A stretch of DNA of 62,217 nucleotides, taken from assembly GCA_023433515.1 (NCBI GenBank), contig JAEZCN010000080.1:1-62217 (forward strand), given 5' to 3'. Source of the stretch: Pseudomonadota bacterium. GTDB lineage: Bacteria > Pseudomonadota > Gammaproteobacteria > Steroidobacterales > Steroidobacteraceae. The notes beneath the pieces are model-generated. The model was not told where the DNA came from. It did no database searches and saw nothing but the letters and a program-made list of their open reading frames with translations. The position numbers and the translations under genes were made by a program. Positions 52,573 through 61,948 of the stretch are shown one piece after another (the first letter of the stretch is position 1; each line of letters opens with the position of its first letter).

Positions 52573-55113
52573 ATGATGAAGAAGGGCTCATGGCAAAAGA
52601 AATCCTTGCTGCCGCTGGCATTGCTCGGCGCCGGAACGGCGCAGGCGCAAACCGCCACGCCGGCCGAGGGTGAACTCGAAGAAGTAGTCGTCACGGCGCA
52701 GTTCCGCGCGCAGAACCTGCAGGAAACTCCGCTCGCGATTACGGCCGTCAGCGGCGACATGCTCGAGCGGCGCAGCCAGACGGACATCGCCGAGGTCGCC
52801 CGCCAGGCGCCGAACGTCACGCTGGCGGCGCAGAACCAGGAATACGCCTCGGGCCTCATCGCCTACATTCGCGGCATCGGCCAGAACGATCCCAACTTCG
52901 CGGTCGAACCCGGCGTCGGCATCTACGTCGACGACGTCTATCTTCCGACCCTGACCGGTTCGTTGCTCGATCTCATGGACGTCGAGCGCGTGGAAATCCT
53001 GCGCGGCCCGCAGGGCACCCTCGCGGGACGCAACTCGATCGGCGGCGCGATCAAGATGTATTCGGTCCGTCCGCAGGGCGACGACAGCGGATCGTTCCAG
53101 GTCACGTACGGTTCCTTCGATCGCCTCGACCTGCGCGGCATCTGGGACGTGAAACTCAGCGACACGTGGTCGATGCGCGTGTCGGGCGTCAGCAAGAACG
53201 AGACCGGCTACATCAAGCGTCTCGATTACAACCTGACGCATCCGGGCACCAACGTGCCGACGCAGGCGCGCGGCCTGAGCCCGGTGATCGGTCGCGACGG
53301 CGGCGTCGCGATGTCGGCCGGCAAGGTCGCGCTGCGCTGGCAGCCGAGCGATACGGTGGACATCAATCTCGCGGCTGACTACACGCGCGAGCGCAACGAT
53401 GCCGGTGTCGCGACGCTGCTCTACGCGAACGCGGCCGGCCTGATCAACAACGAGCCCGGTCGCGCCTGGCTGAGCGGCACGGACGGCGCCGCCGTTCCGT
53501 ACAACTGCCAGTTCGTGCCCTACGGCCCCAACAGCTGCGACACGATCCAGGGCTACGACCGCCGCTACATCACGTACGGCACGTTCGCCGATCTGTACCC
53601 GGGCGATTCGCAGATGCCCTACAAACCGTTGGCGCTCGATCCGCACCGCGACATGGACAACTGGGGTCTCGCGCTCACGATGGAGTTCAAGCTGAGCGAG
53701 GCGTTCTCGCTGACCTCGATCACGTCCTATCGCGACTACCAGACGGACTGGTCGTACGACGTCGACGGCGCGCCGCTGACTTCCAACCTGCTGAACCAGA
53801 CGCAGACCAACGAGCAGATCAGCCAGGAACTGCGCCTGAACGGCACGGTGGGAATCCTCGACTTCACGGTCGGCGCGTTCTACTTCGACACGGACGGCTT
53901 CTACACCGGCCGCATCGACATTCCGTACGGCGGCCTCGACTTCATCCACGGCCCCGACCCGACGCCGTCGCGAAACGAGGCGCTGTTCGCCACGGGTACG
54001 GTCAACTTCACGGACGACTTCCACCTGACGGCCGGCATCCGTTACTCACGCGACAAGAAGGACTATGAGTACTTCCGGCACAACCCGGACTACTCGGACA
54101 TCCAGGGCCCCTGCAATTTCTTCACGGGCGCCCAGCCGGCGGGTCCGGGACCGACAGGTCTCGGCAACCAGCCTAACTGCCTGCTGTTCGGCATCAACGG
54201 CACGACGGCGACGTTCAAGAACAACCAGACCGACTGGCGCGTGGCGCTCGACTACTCGTTCACGGACGACGTGATGATCTATGCGCAGGCCGCGACGGGA
54301 TATCGCGCGGGTGGCTTCAATGCCCGCCCGTACTTCCCGAGCCAGGCGACGCCGCATGTTCCGGAAACCATCACGTCATACGAGCTCGGCGTGAAGTCCG
54401 ACCTGTTCGACGACAAGCTGCGACTGAACCTCGCGGGCTTCTACTTCGACTACGAGGACATCGTGCTGCTCGCGACTTTCTGCGCGGATCTGCCCCCGGG
54501 GCAGCAGGTACCTTGCCTGCGTCCGACCAACGTCGGTTCGGCCGAGGTGAAAGGCGTCGAGCTCGAAGCGTATTTCTACCCGACGTCGAACTTCAGCATC
54601 GACGCCTCGTTCAGCCTGCTCGATTTCCAGTACACGGACATCGAGGAGACCGCGGGCACCGGCGTGGGAATCAACGACATCACGCCGTACACGCCCGAGA
54701 AGAAGGCGAGCCTCGGCATCCAGTACGACCTCGACAACGTCTGGGGCGGTGAGATGCACTTCCGCGCGGATGCGTCCTACCAGTCGGAGATCTTCACCGA
54801 AGCCGGTAACGTTCGCGCACTGGAAGTGTCGAGCACCAACGCGCGCGCGGCACCGTTCAGCCAGGCGGGCGGCGGCGGCCCGATCCCGGTGCTCGTGGCC
54901 GACAACCACATCGATTCGTACACGCTGGCCAATGCGCGCGTCTGGTGGGAGTCCGAGGACACCGGCTGGGGCTTCGCGCTCGAGGTGCTGAACCTGTTCG
55001 ACAAGTACTACCTCCAGACGAAGGTGAACGATGCCTACTCGGTGGGTCACGTCTATGGTTCGCCGGGCAAACCGCGCACCTGGGCCGTGACGGTGAAGAA
55101 GAACTTCAACTGA
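52573..55113 (+). CDS. TonB-dependent outer-membrane receptor (copy 4)
   Basis: An 846-residue receptor: signal peptide (MMKKGSWQKKSLLPLALLG, cut near AQAQ), the TonB-box-like EEVVVTAQF, LRGPQGTLAGRNSIGG in the plug and a barrel ending WAVTVKKNFN. It is preceded by TGGGGGAGAACG and follows the GntR gene at 26 bases. It ends at a strong terminator. Together with the oxygenase and MFS transporter downstream it would make an uptake-and-cleavage locus. The ligand is unknown. Confidence 0.91.
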   Translation: MMKKGSWQKKSLLPLALLGAGTAQAQTATPAEGELEEVVVTAQFRAQNLQETPLAITAVSGDMLERRSQTDIAEVARQAPNVTLAAQNQEYASGLIAYIRGIGQNDPNFAVEPGVGIYVDDVYLPTLTGSLLDLMDVERVEILRGPQGTLAGRNSIGGAIKMYSVRPQGDDSGSFQVTYGSFDRLDLRGIWDVKLSDTWSMRVSGVSKNETGYIKRLDYNLTHPGTNVPTQARGLSPVIGRDGGVAMSAGKVALRWQPSDTVDINLAADYTRERNDAGVATLLYANAAGLINNEPGRAWLSGTDGAAVPYNCQFVPYGPNSCDTIQGYDRRYITYGTFADLYPGDSQMPYKPLALDPHRDMDNWGLALTMEFKLSEAFSLTSITSYRDYQTDWSYDVDGAPLTSNLLNQTQTNEQISQELRLNGTVGILDFTVGAFYFDTDGFYTGRIDIPYGGLDFIHGPDPTPSRNEALFATGTVNFTDDFHLTAGIRYSRDKKDYEYFRHNPDYSDIQGPCNFFTGAQPAGPGPTGLGNQPNCLLFGINGTTATFKNNQTDWRVALDYSFTDDVMIYAQAATGYRAGGFNARPYFPSQATPHVPETITSYELGVKSDLFDDKLRLNLAGFYFDYEDIVLLATFCADLPPGQQVPCLRPTNVGSAEVKGVELEAYFYPTSNFSIDASFSLLDFQYTDIEETAGTGVGINDITPYTPEKKASLGIQYDLDNVWGGEMHFRADASYQSEIFTEAGNVRALEVSSTNARAAPFSQAGGGGPIPVLVADNHIDSYTLANARVWWESEDTGWGFALEVLNLFDKYYLQTKVNDAYSVGHVYGSPGKPRTWAVTVKKNFN

Positions 55114-55127
55114 TCGGGATCGAACGG

Positions 55128-55168
55128 AAGGCGGGAGCGGCATTCATGTCGCTCCCGCCTTTTCTTTT
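55128..55168 (+). terminator. Intrinsic terminator after the TonB receptor
   Basis: AAGGCGGGAGCG (55128-55139), a 10-base loop and CGCTCCCGCCTT, then TTCTTTT. The stem is perfect over 12 bp and is followed by a T-rich run. Confidence 0.88.
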
Positions 55169-55253
55169 AGTCGACCGTGTCTGACTGACAGGGGCATCCG
55201 GCGGCAGCACCATTTCCCGCGCACTCGCGCGATTCCCAGGAAATGGAGGCTGC

Positions 55254-55616
55254 ATGAACGCGAACCTTCAGGACACCAGTCTCGAGCACAACAAGACCAT
55301 CACGAACGTCATCTACGCGCTGTACGCGTGTTCGCTGGTCGTCGGCGTGACGTTCTTCGTCGCGATCGTGCTCAACTACGTGAAACGCGACGACGTGGTG
55401 GGCTCGTTTCTCGAGAGCCACTTCCGCTGGCAGATCCGCACGTTCTGGTTCACGTGCCTGTGGGCGATCGTCGGCTTCATCACGATGCCGATCCTCATCG
55501 GCTTCGTCATCTGGTTTGCGCAGTTCGTCTGGTACGTCTATCGCATCGCCAAGGGCTGGATGCGGCTCAACGAGGACAAGCCGATGTACGTCGCTCAGCG
55601 CCCCGCGGCCGCTTGA
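55254..55616 (+). CDS. Small membrane protein of the DUF4870 type
   Basis: A 120-residue protein with three hydrophobic segments (VIYALYACSLVVGVTFFVAIV, FWFTCLWAIVGFITMPILIG and FVIWFAQFVWYVYRIAKGW). The motif GSFLESHFRWQIRTFW between them is shared with small DUF4870-type membrane proteins as I recall them. Function unknown. Its last 22 bases overlap the end of the convergent oxygenase gene. Confidence 0.75.
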   Translation: MNANLQDTSLEHNKTITNVIYALYACSLVVGVTFFVAIVLNYVKRDDVVGSFLESHFRWQIRTFWFTCLWAIVGFITMPILIGFVIWFAQFVWYVYRIAKGWMRLNEDKPMYVAQRPAAA

Positions 55617-57073
55617 GTGGCTGAAACCCAGGCGCCGTGGATCTGGTTGAAGATCCGGAACGGCAAGCGCACCGTCGCGATCGGGCCTTCGGCGAGCCTT
55701 TGCGCATCGAGGATCAGCAGTTCGCTGCGTCCCTCGAAGATCCGCTGCGAGACGCCGACCAGGTAGCCGTCCCCCTCGGGTGCGCGATCCGAGCGCGGCA
55801 CGAAGCAGCACTCCTGCAGGAACGCGTCGGCGCCGCCGAACCATGACTGCGCCGTGCGCGTCACGTGCTCGAAGCGGGTCCAGGTGTTGAGCGGCCGACC
55901 CATCGGACCCGACAGCCGCGGATCGAAGGGCTGGTTCATATCGACGCAGGGCATGAATCCCACGGTGTAGGGCACCGTGTGATAACGATCGTCCTGGCGC
56001 GACAACACGCCGGTGTGCGGGAACAGCACTTCCATCTCGTAGCCCGGCCGGCTCGCATGCGCGAGGTCGACGGACAGGCGCGTGACTCGTCCCTGCGCGG
56101 CCACGAGGTCGAACGGGCTGCCGTCCTTGTTGGGAAAGAACGGAAACTGGTTCTTCGTGCCCATGTCCATGTCGACGTACACGCGGTCGCCATCGCTGAA
56201 GCAGCCCATCGTGTGCGTGGCGCAGCGTTCGGGTCCCTTGAACCAGCGCAGGTCCTTGCCGTCGCCGCCGCGGCGCATGACGCCGAGCCACGTGGGCAGC
56301 GTGGAGTCCCACGAGAAGTGCACGCGCCCGGCCTTCATAGCGGGGACGTCGGTGACCATCGGCACGACGAGGAACGCGACGTGGCGCTGCGTCACGGCGA
56401 AGTCGTGGATCATCCCGACGTAGGGAACCTTGATCCATGTTTCATCCGTGAGGTTGCCGTTGCGATCGATCGTGACGATCGCGACGTCGTCCGTGTTCTC
56501 GCCGCGCGCCTCGTAGCCGAACGCGAGTAGTTCGCCGGTTTCAGAATCGATCTTGGGATGCGCGGTGAACGTGAGGCTCGTGAGCTTGCCGCCGAAGGTG
56601 TAGTAGTCGTCGGTCGTCTCGAGTGTGTCCGGGTCCATCGCGACCGGCGGACTGTCTTCCTTGAGCGCGAACAGCTTCCCGTGGTGGAAGATCACAGCCG
56701 TGTTCGCGGTGCCGCGGCTCAGGCCGCGCACGCGCGGATCGTCCGTGTACGGATTGCGGTACGTGCCCATCAGCGCCTCGCGCGCCGCGGCCTGCGCCTT
56801 GTAGCGCTGCGTGCGCACGAACCGGCTCCTGTAATCGACGTGGCCGTCCTTGAAACGGAACATGCCGACGTGGCCTTCGCCGTCGAACGGAATGTTGGGC
56901 AGCTTCGGCGGGTACTGGAACTCCGGGCCGACGCGGTAGAAGGTGCCGGTGAGATCCCCGGGTAGTTTGCCCACGACCTCGCAGTCGGCGAGGTCGATCT
57001 CGGCGCGGATGGGCGGGAAGGGCCCGCGGAACATCGGGTCTTTCGAGAAGTCCGGAGCGGATGTGTCTGTCAT
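55595..57073 (-). CDS. Carotenoid-cleavage-family dioxygenase, lignostilbene-dioxygenase-like
   Basis: A 492-residue non-heme iron oxygenase with four His iron ligands: His172 (FTAHPK), His223 (GMIHDFAV), His287 (CATHTMG) and His479 (QIHGAW). Phe63, Tyr105 (MGTYRNPYTDDP) and Lys138 (FALKED) match, by a constant offset, the residues I recall as binding the 4-hydroxyl group in stilbene-cleaving enzymes such as NOV1. This points to cleavage of 4-hydroxystilbenes (lignostilbene, resveratrol) rather than carotenoids. It is cytosolic by lack of signal peptide. It follows the MFS gene by 9 bases, forming an operon, so its substrate may be the cargo. Confidence 0.9.
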   Translation of the reverse strand: MTDTSAPDFSKDPMFRGPFPPIRAEIDLADCEVVGKLPGDLTGTFYRVGPEFQYPPKLPNIPFDGEGHVGMFRFKDGHVDYRSRFVRTQRYKAQAAAREALMGTYRNPYTDDPRVRGLSRGTANTAVIFHHGKLFALKEDSPPVAMDPDTLETTDDYYTFGGKLTSLTFTAHPKIDSETGELLAFGYEARGENTDDVAIVTIDRNGNLTDETWIKVPYVGMIHDFAVTQRHVAFLVVPMVTDVPAMKAGRVHFSWDSTLPTWLGVMRRGGDGKDLRWFKGPERCATHTMGCFSDGDRVYVDMDMGTKNQFPFFPNKDGSPFDLVAAQGRVTRLSVDLAHASRPGYEMEVLFPHTGVLSRQDDRYHTVPYTVGFMPCVDMNQPFDPRLSGPMGRPLNTWTRFEHVTRTAQSWFGGADAFLQECCFVPRSDRAPEGDGYLVGVSQRIFEGRSELLILDAQRLAEGPIATVRLPFRIFNQIHGAWVSATQAAAGR

Positions 57074-57082
57074 CGGCTGGTC

Positions 57083-58465
57083 TCAGGCATGAAGCGCGCG
57101 CGCCCGCTGGTAGGCTTCTCCGTAGGCGCGCAATCCCGACCAGAACACCCAGGCCGCGAGCGGGCCGAGTACGCCGTGCATCAGGGTCAGCGCATATCGC
57201 AGGTCGTTGGGGTCTCCGAATACGTAGGTAGTCAGGAACCCGACGAAGATCGGGCCGATTGCCTGTCCTATCGTGAACATGAAGAGGAACGTCGCGGTGA
57301 TCTTCGCGCGCATGTTGTTGGGCGCGATGGCCTGGAACGCGGCATTCTGCGGTCCCGTGCCGATCGCGATCACGCAGGTATTGAGCGAGGCCAGCGCCAG
57401 CGCCACCCAGGGACTGGGTACGAGCGCGAACAACGTGGCGAAGGGAATGTGCGCGAGCGACGCCCACACGACCACGCGCTGGTTGGCATCCGACACGCCG
57501 CGCTTGTTCATGCGTTCGGCCAGCCATCCACCGAACATCAATGCCGCGGGCGCGAGTATCAGCAGCACCCATCCCTGGTAGACGCCGAAATCTCCCGGTC
57601 CCCAGCCATGCGTGCGTTGATAGAACGCGGGCATGAAGATGGTGTTGCCGCCCGTTGCTATGCAGTTGAGCAGAAGTCCGATGTACATCGGCGCGAACGC
57701 GCGGCGGTTTTCGCTCAGGTAACCCAGAACCTGCCGGTAGTCGAGCGCATCCTTGATCCTGGGTTTCGAAGTGCGGGCCGCGAGCTGACCGCGGCGTGGA
57801 GCCTCGAACACGGTGAACAACACCAGCATGCCGAGTACCAGGTCCGGCACGCTGAGGATGACGAACACGAACTGCCACGATCGCATGGTGCCGAGCAACG
57901 GCAACGTGTACTCGGGTGTCGCGAGCGAGCGGACCAGGTGGCCGCCGATGATATAGGCGAGACCCAGTGCGAGCATGAATCCGATGTTCATCGCCGCCAT
58001 TGCTTTCGGCAGCTTCGCGGGGGGAAAGGTGTCCGCCAACAGCGAAAACGTCGCGGGCCCGTTGCCCGCGCCGCCGATCCCGCCTAACAACCGCACGAAC
58101 AGCAGCGCCGCGGCGCCGGTGACCAGGGCCGTACCGAGATTGCTCAAGCCGAGGATGACGAGCCCGAGTCCGATGATCAGTCGTCGGCTGTAGATGTCGG
58201 CCAGCGGGCCCACCAGCAGACTGGCGATCGCAAGGATGAACGGGCTCGCGCTGCCGAATATCAGCGCGACCTGCAGGTCCGTGAGTTTCAGATCGAGCCG
58301 GATAGGCTCGACGATCAGCGACACCACGAACAGGGTGCCGAACAGCGTGAAGACGGTGAGACCGAAGACGATCACCGAGTACCACGCGCGGCCCGCGGAC
58401 GGCCAGGGCTCGGAACCCGGGGCCGCGGTGGAATCGATCGTGGGCGCGACGTGAACTTCTGCCAT
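57083..58465 (-). CDS. MFS transporter, probable aromatic uptake partner of the dioxygenase
   Basis: A 460-residue major facilitator protein with about 12 transmembrane segments. Marks include VGPLADIYSRRLIIG in the first cytosolic loop and FGGWLAERMNKRGV in the second half. It most likely moves a substrate for the stilbene-type oxygenase across the inner membrane. Start choice: ATG at 58465 is spaced nine bases after GGGGGG; ATG at 58474 is in frame but directly abuts the Gs. It is the first gene of the MFS-oxygenase operon. Direction of transport is inferred as import. Confidence 0.87.
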   Translation of the reverse strand: MAEVHVAPTIDSTAAPGSEPWPSAGRAWYSVIVFGLTVFTLFGTLFVVSLIVEPIRLDLKLTDLQVALIFGSASPFILAIASLLVGPLADIYSRRLIIGLGLVILGLSNLGTALVTGAAALLFVRLLGGIGGAGNGPATFSLLADTFPPAKLPKAMAAMNIGFMLALGLAYIIGGHLVRSLATPEYTLPLLGTMRSWQFVFVILSVPDLVLGMLVLFTVFEAPRRGQLAARTSKPRIKDALDYRQVLGYLSENRRAFAPMYIGLLLNCIATGGNTIFMPAFYQRTHGWGPGDFGVYQGWVLLILAPAALMFGGWLAERMNKRGVSDANQRVVVWASLAHIPFATLFALVPSPWVALALASLNTCVIAIGTGPQNAAFQAIAPNNMRAKITATFLFMFTIGQAIGPIFVGFLTTYVFGDPNDLRYALTLMHGVLGPLAAWVFWSGLRAYGEAYQRARALHA

Positions 58466-58640
58466 GGATTCCATCCCCCCACGAACATCGTAACCAGAAC
58501 CGTCGCCCACGAGTGTGCGCTCGCAATCGAGTTTTCGTTCGCGAATGCCACACATCCACACAAGCGATTTTTGTCGGCGCGATGCGACCGCTAACGTGCG
58601 CTCCAGTTTACGAACGCCGCGGAGCGGCTGAGGGAAGTGG

Positions 58641-59582
58641 ATGGGTGCGGCCACGAACACGGTGAGGAATGTGACGGAAACGACGATGTCGCGCGCGCAG
58701 CGCCTGAGTGAGTTCGTTGCAAGGGGATCCACCGAGGTCACGACGCACGACGAAAAGTTTCTGGAAGAATTCGCTTCGCTGCTGCCGCCGGACTACACCG
58801 TGTATGTCGCGCACACGCCGAAGGCCGAACTCGAGGACGTCGTGCGCGTCGCGCTGCGGCTCAAGGCGCTCGGAATGCGCCCATCGCCGCACATCGTCGC
58901 GCGGCGCGTGACCGACATCGCGCGGTTACGCGTTGCGCTCGCGAAGCTCGGCAGTGCCGGCGTCGACCAGTTGCTGATGATCGCCGGGGATCGCGCAGCC
59001 CCGGATGGCGCGTTCTCGAGCACGCTGGAGTTGCTCGAATCGCGGGTCACGCTGGAAGCCGGAATCGCGCGGATTGGCGTCGCCGGCCATCCCGAGGGAC
59101 ATCCCTCCGTCTCGGAAGCCGTGCTGTTCGATACGCTGGTGCGCAAGCAGGACTTCGCGGAGCGAAACGGCATCCGGATGCACGTTGCGACCCAGTTCGG
59201 GTTCGATACCGGGACCCTGGGTCGTTGGGAACGGGAGCTCAAATCCGCCGGGGTCCGGCTGCCGATTCACGCCGGTGTGGCCGGTCCGACGCCACTCACC
59301 AAACTCATGAAGTACGCGCTCCATTGCGGAGTGGGCGCATCCCTGAAAGCCGTCGCCGGAAATTCCTTATCTGCCAGCAGGTTACCGCACCTTGTGACGA
59401 AAGCTGACGAAATGCTCGTCGGGGTGTACGCGGCCAAGCATCTGAATCCCGATTCGCGTATCTTTGCGCCCCATTTCTTCGCGTTCGGCGGCATTCTCGA
59501 GACCGCTCGCTGGTTACGCGCAGTCATTGAGGGCTCCTTCGAGCTGGATGCAGCCGGAAGGGGGTTTTCCATAACGAACTGA
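58641..59582 (+). CDS. 5,10-methylenetetrahydrofolate reductase family protein
   Basis: A 313-residue TIM-barrel flavoprotein of the MetF family that makes 5-methyltetrahydrofolate. It is a divergent, compact type: YVAHTPKAELEDVV, PHIVARRVTDIARL, LLMIAGDRAAPDG, GVAGHPEGHP, THVATQFGFD-like ATQFGFD and IHAGVAGPTP are present. AGGGAAG lies just before the ATG at 58641; a second ATG at 58686 is possible. Such compact MetF proteins occur in bacteria that demethylate methoxy-aromatics with tetrahydrofolate, which would fit the lignin-related genes here, but no LigM or DesA is seen. It heads a unit with adenosine kinase and metK. Confidence 0.85.
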   Translation: MGAATNTVRNVTETTMSRAQRLSEFVARGSTEVTTHDEKFLEEFASLLPPDYTVYVAHTPKAELEDVVRVALRLKALGMRPSPHIVARRVTDIARLRVALAKLGSAGVDQLLMIAGDRAAPDGAFSSTLELLESRVTLEAGIARIGVAGHPEGHPSVSEAVLFDTLVRKQDFAERNGIRMHVATQFGFDTGTLGRWERELKSAGVRLPIHAGVAGPTPLTKLMKYALHCGVGASLKAVAGNSLSASRLPHLVTKADEMLVGVYAAKHLNPDSRIFAPHFFAFGGILETARWLRAVIEGSFELDAAGRGFSITN

Positions 59583-59589
59583 GATTTGC

Positions 59590-60549
59590 ATGCCGGGTAA
59601 AGAGAAGAGTGCGCTCATCTGCGGATCGGTGGCCTACGACACCATCATGGTGTTCCCCGACCGGTTCCGCACCCACATCCTCCCCGACAAATTGCACATG
59701 CTGAATGTGGCCTTCCTCGTGCCACAGATGCGGCGTGAGTTCGGCGGCTGCGCGGGCAACATCGCCTACAACCTCGGATTGCTCGGCGAACGCGGCTACC
59801 CGATGGGTGGCGTCGGTACCGACTTCGGGCCGTACCGCGAGTGGATGAAAAAGGTCGGGATGTCCGAGAAGTATCTCGTGACGATTCCCGAAGAGCACTG
59901 CGCGCAGGCCTTCATCACCACCGACCTCGACGACAACCAGATCACAGCATTCCATCCGGGCGCGATGAACCATTCGTGGAAGATCAAGGTTCCCGCGAAT
60001 GACGATATAACGATTGGTGTTATCGCCCCCGACAGCCGCGAGGGCATGCTTCAACACGCCGAGCAGTTCAAGGCGGCCAACATTCCATTCATCTTCGACC
60101 CGGGCCAGGCGATGCCGCTGTTCTCGGGCGACGACTTCCGCCGCTTCATCACGATGGCCGACTGGCTCGCGGTGAACGACTACGAGTGGCACCTGTTGCA
60201 GGAGCGCACGGGCTGGTCGGCGGCGGACTGCGTCAAGCACGTGAAGGCCTTGATCATCACGCGCGGCGCCGAGGGCTCGGTCATCCACGCGAACGGCAAC
60301 GTGCATCACATCCCGTGCGCGAAGGCGCGCGAGCTCGTGGACCCGACGGGTTGCGGCGACGCGTACCGCGCCGGGCTCATCCACGGCATCCTGCGCGGGC
60401 TCGATTGGGAAACCACCGGGCGCATCGCATCGCTCATGGGCGCGTTCAAGATCGCCGTGCGCGGCACGCAGAATCACACGTTCACCCGCGCGGAGTTCGC
60501 GCAGGCGTATGCGGAGGCTTTCGGTGAGCCTCTGCGGGCCGCAAGCTGA
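59590..60549 (+). CDS. Adenosine kinase (PfkB family)
   Basis: A 319-residue sugar-kinase-fold protein. The start ALICGSVAYDTIMVFP and the C-terminal anion-hole motif DPTGCGDAYRAGL with the catalytic Asp fit PfkB kinases, and GGCAGNIAYNLGLLG is typical for the adenosine-kinase group. It would phosphorylate adenosine released by SAH hydrolysis and so pull the methyl cycle forward. It starts seven bases after metF and overlaps nothing; metK starts 22 bases later. Adenosine is the likely substrate; another nucleoside or ribose is possible. Confidence 0.85.
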   Translation: MPGKEKSALICGSVAYDTIMVFPDRFRTHILPDKLHMLNVAFLVPQMRREFGGCAGNIAYNLGLLGERGYPMGGVGTDFGPYREWMKKVGMSEKYLVTIPEEHCAQAFITTDLDDNQITAFHPGAMNHSWKIKVPANDDITIGVIAPDSREGMLQHAEQFKAANIPFIFDPGQAMPLFSGDDFRRFITMADWLAVNDYEWHLLQERTGWSAADCVKHVKALIITRGAEGSVIHANGNVHHIPCAKARELVDPTGCGDAYRAGLIHGILRGLDWETTGRIASLMGAFKIAVRGTQNHTFTRAEFAQAYAEAFGEPLRAAS

Positions 60550-60571
60550 ATTCAGAGGTAGAGAGGATCGT

Positions 60572-61750
<1,179 letters not shown>

Positions 61751-61753
61751 AGA

Positions 61754-61836
61754 ATGGGGGCAGCCCCCCTTTCCCAGCAAAAGGGGTCAGCCCTCAGGAC
61801 TGACCCCTTTTGCAAGGAAACGGGGGCTGCCCCCAT
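61754..61836. repeat. REP-like palindrome after metK
   Basis: A compact palindrome: ATGGGGGCAGCCCCCC, TTTCCCAGCAAAAGGGGTCA, GCCCT on the left and its near-complement on the right. It shares the TTTCC-N-GCAAAAGGGG core with the elements at 13720-13941 and 38210-38326. It sits four bases after the metK stop and 20 bases before the riboswitch. Confidence 0.82.
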
Positions 61837-61855
61837 ACTCCCAAACCGGTGCTAT

Positions 61856-61920
61856 CGAGGAGCGCTGCAGCGTCACGGACGCGAGGCTCGAAGGACCGGT
61901 GATTTTTCCAACGGCGCTCT
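61856..61920 (+). ncRNA. S-adenosylhomocysteine riboswitch upstream of ahcY
   Basis: The sequence carries the core of the SAH riboswitch (ahcY motif): CGAGGAGCGCTGC at 61856-61868, GAGGCTCG at 61883-61890 and AACGGCGCTC near 61910-61919. GAGCGC (61860-61865) pairs with GCGCTC (61914-61919); CGAG (61856-61859) pairs with CTCG (61887-61890); GCGTC (61870-61874) and GACGC (61878-61882) form the internal hairpin. Binding of SAH should turn on ahcY expression, the usual response of this class. It lies 29 bases before the ahcY start. Confidence 0.88.
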
Positions 61921-61948
61921 CTAACCGACCTTTAGATAGAGAGGACTT

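Noticed and set aside
58475..58640. Possible SAM-type riboswitch before metF
   Set aside because: I could not find the conserved core or pairing of any SAM riboswitch class in this gap.
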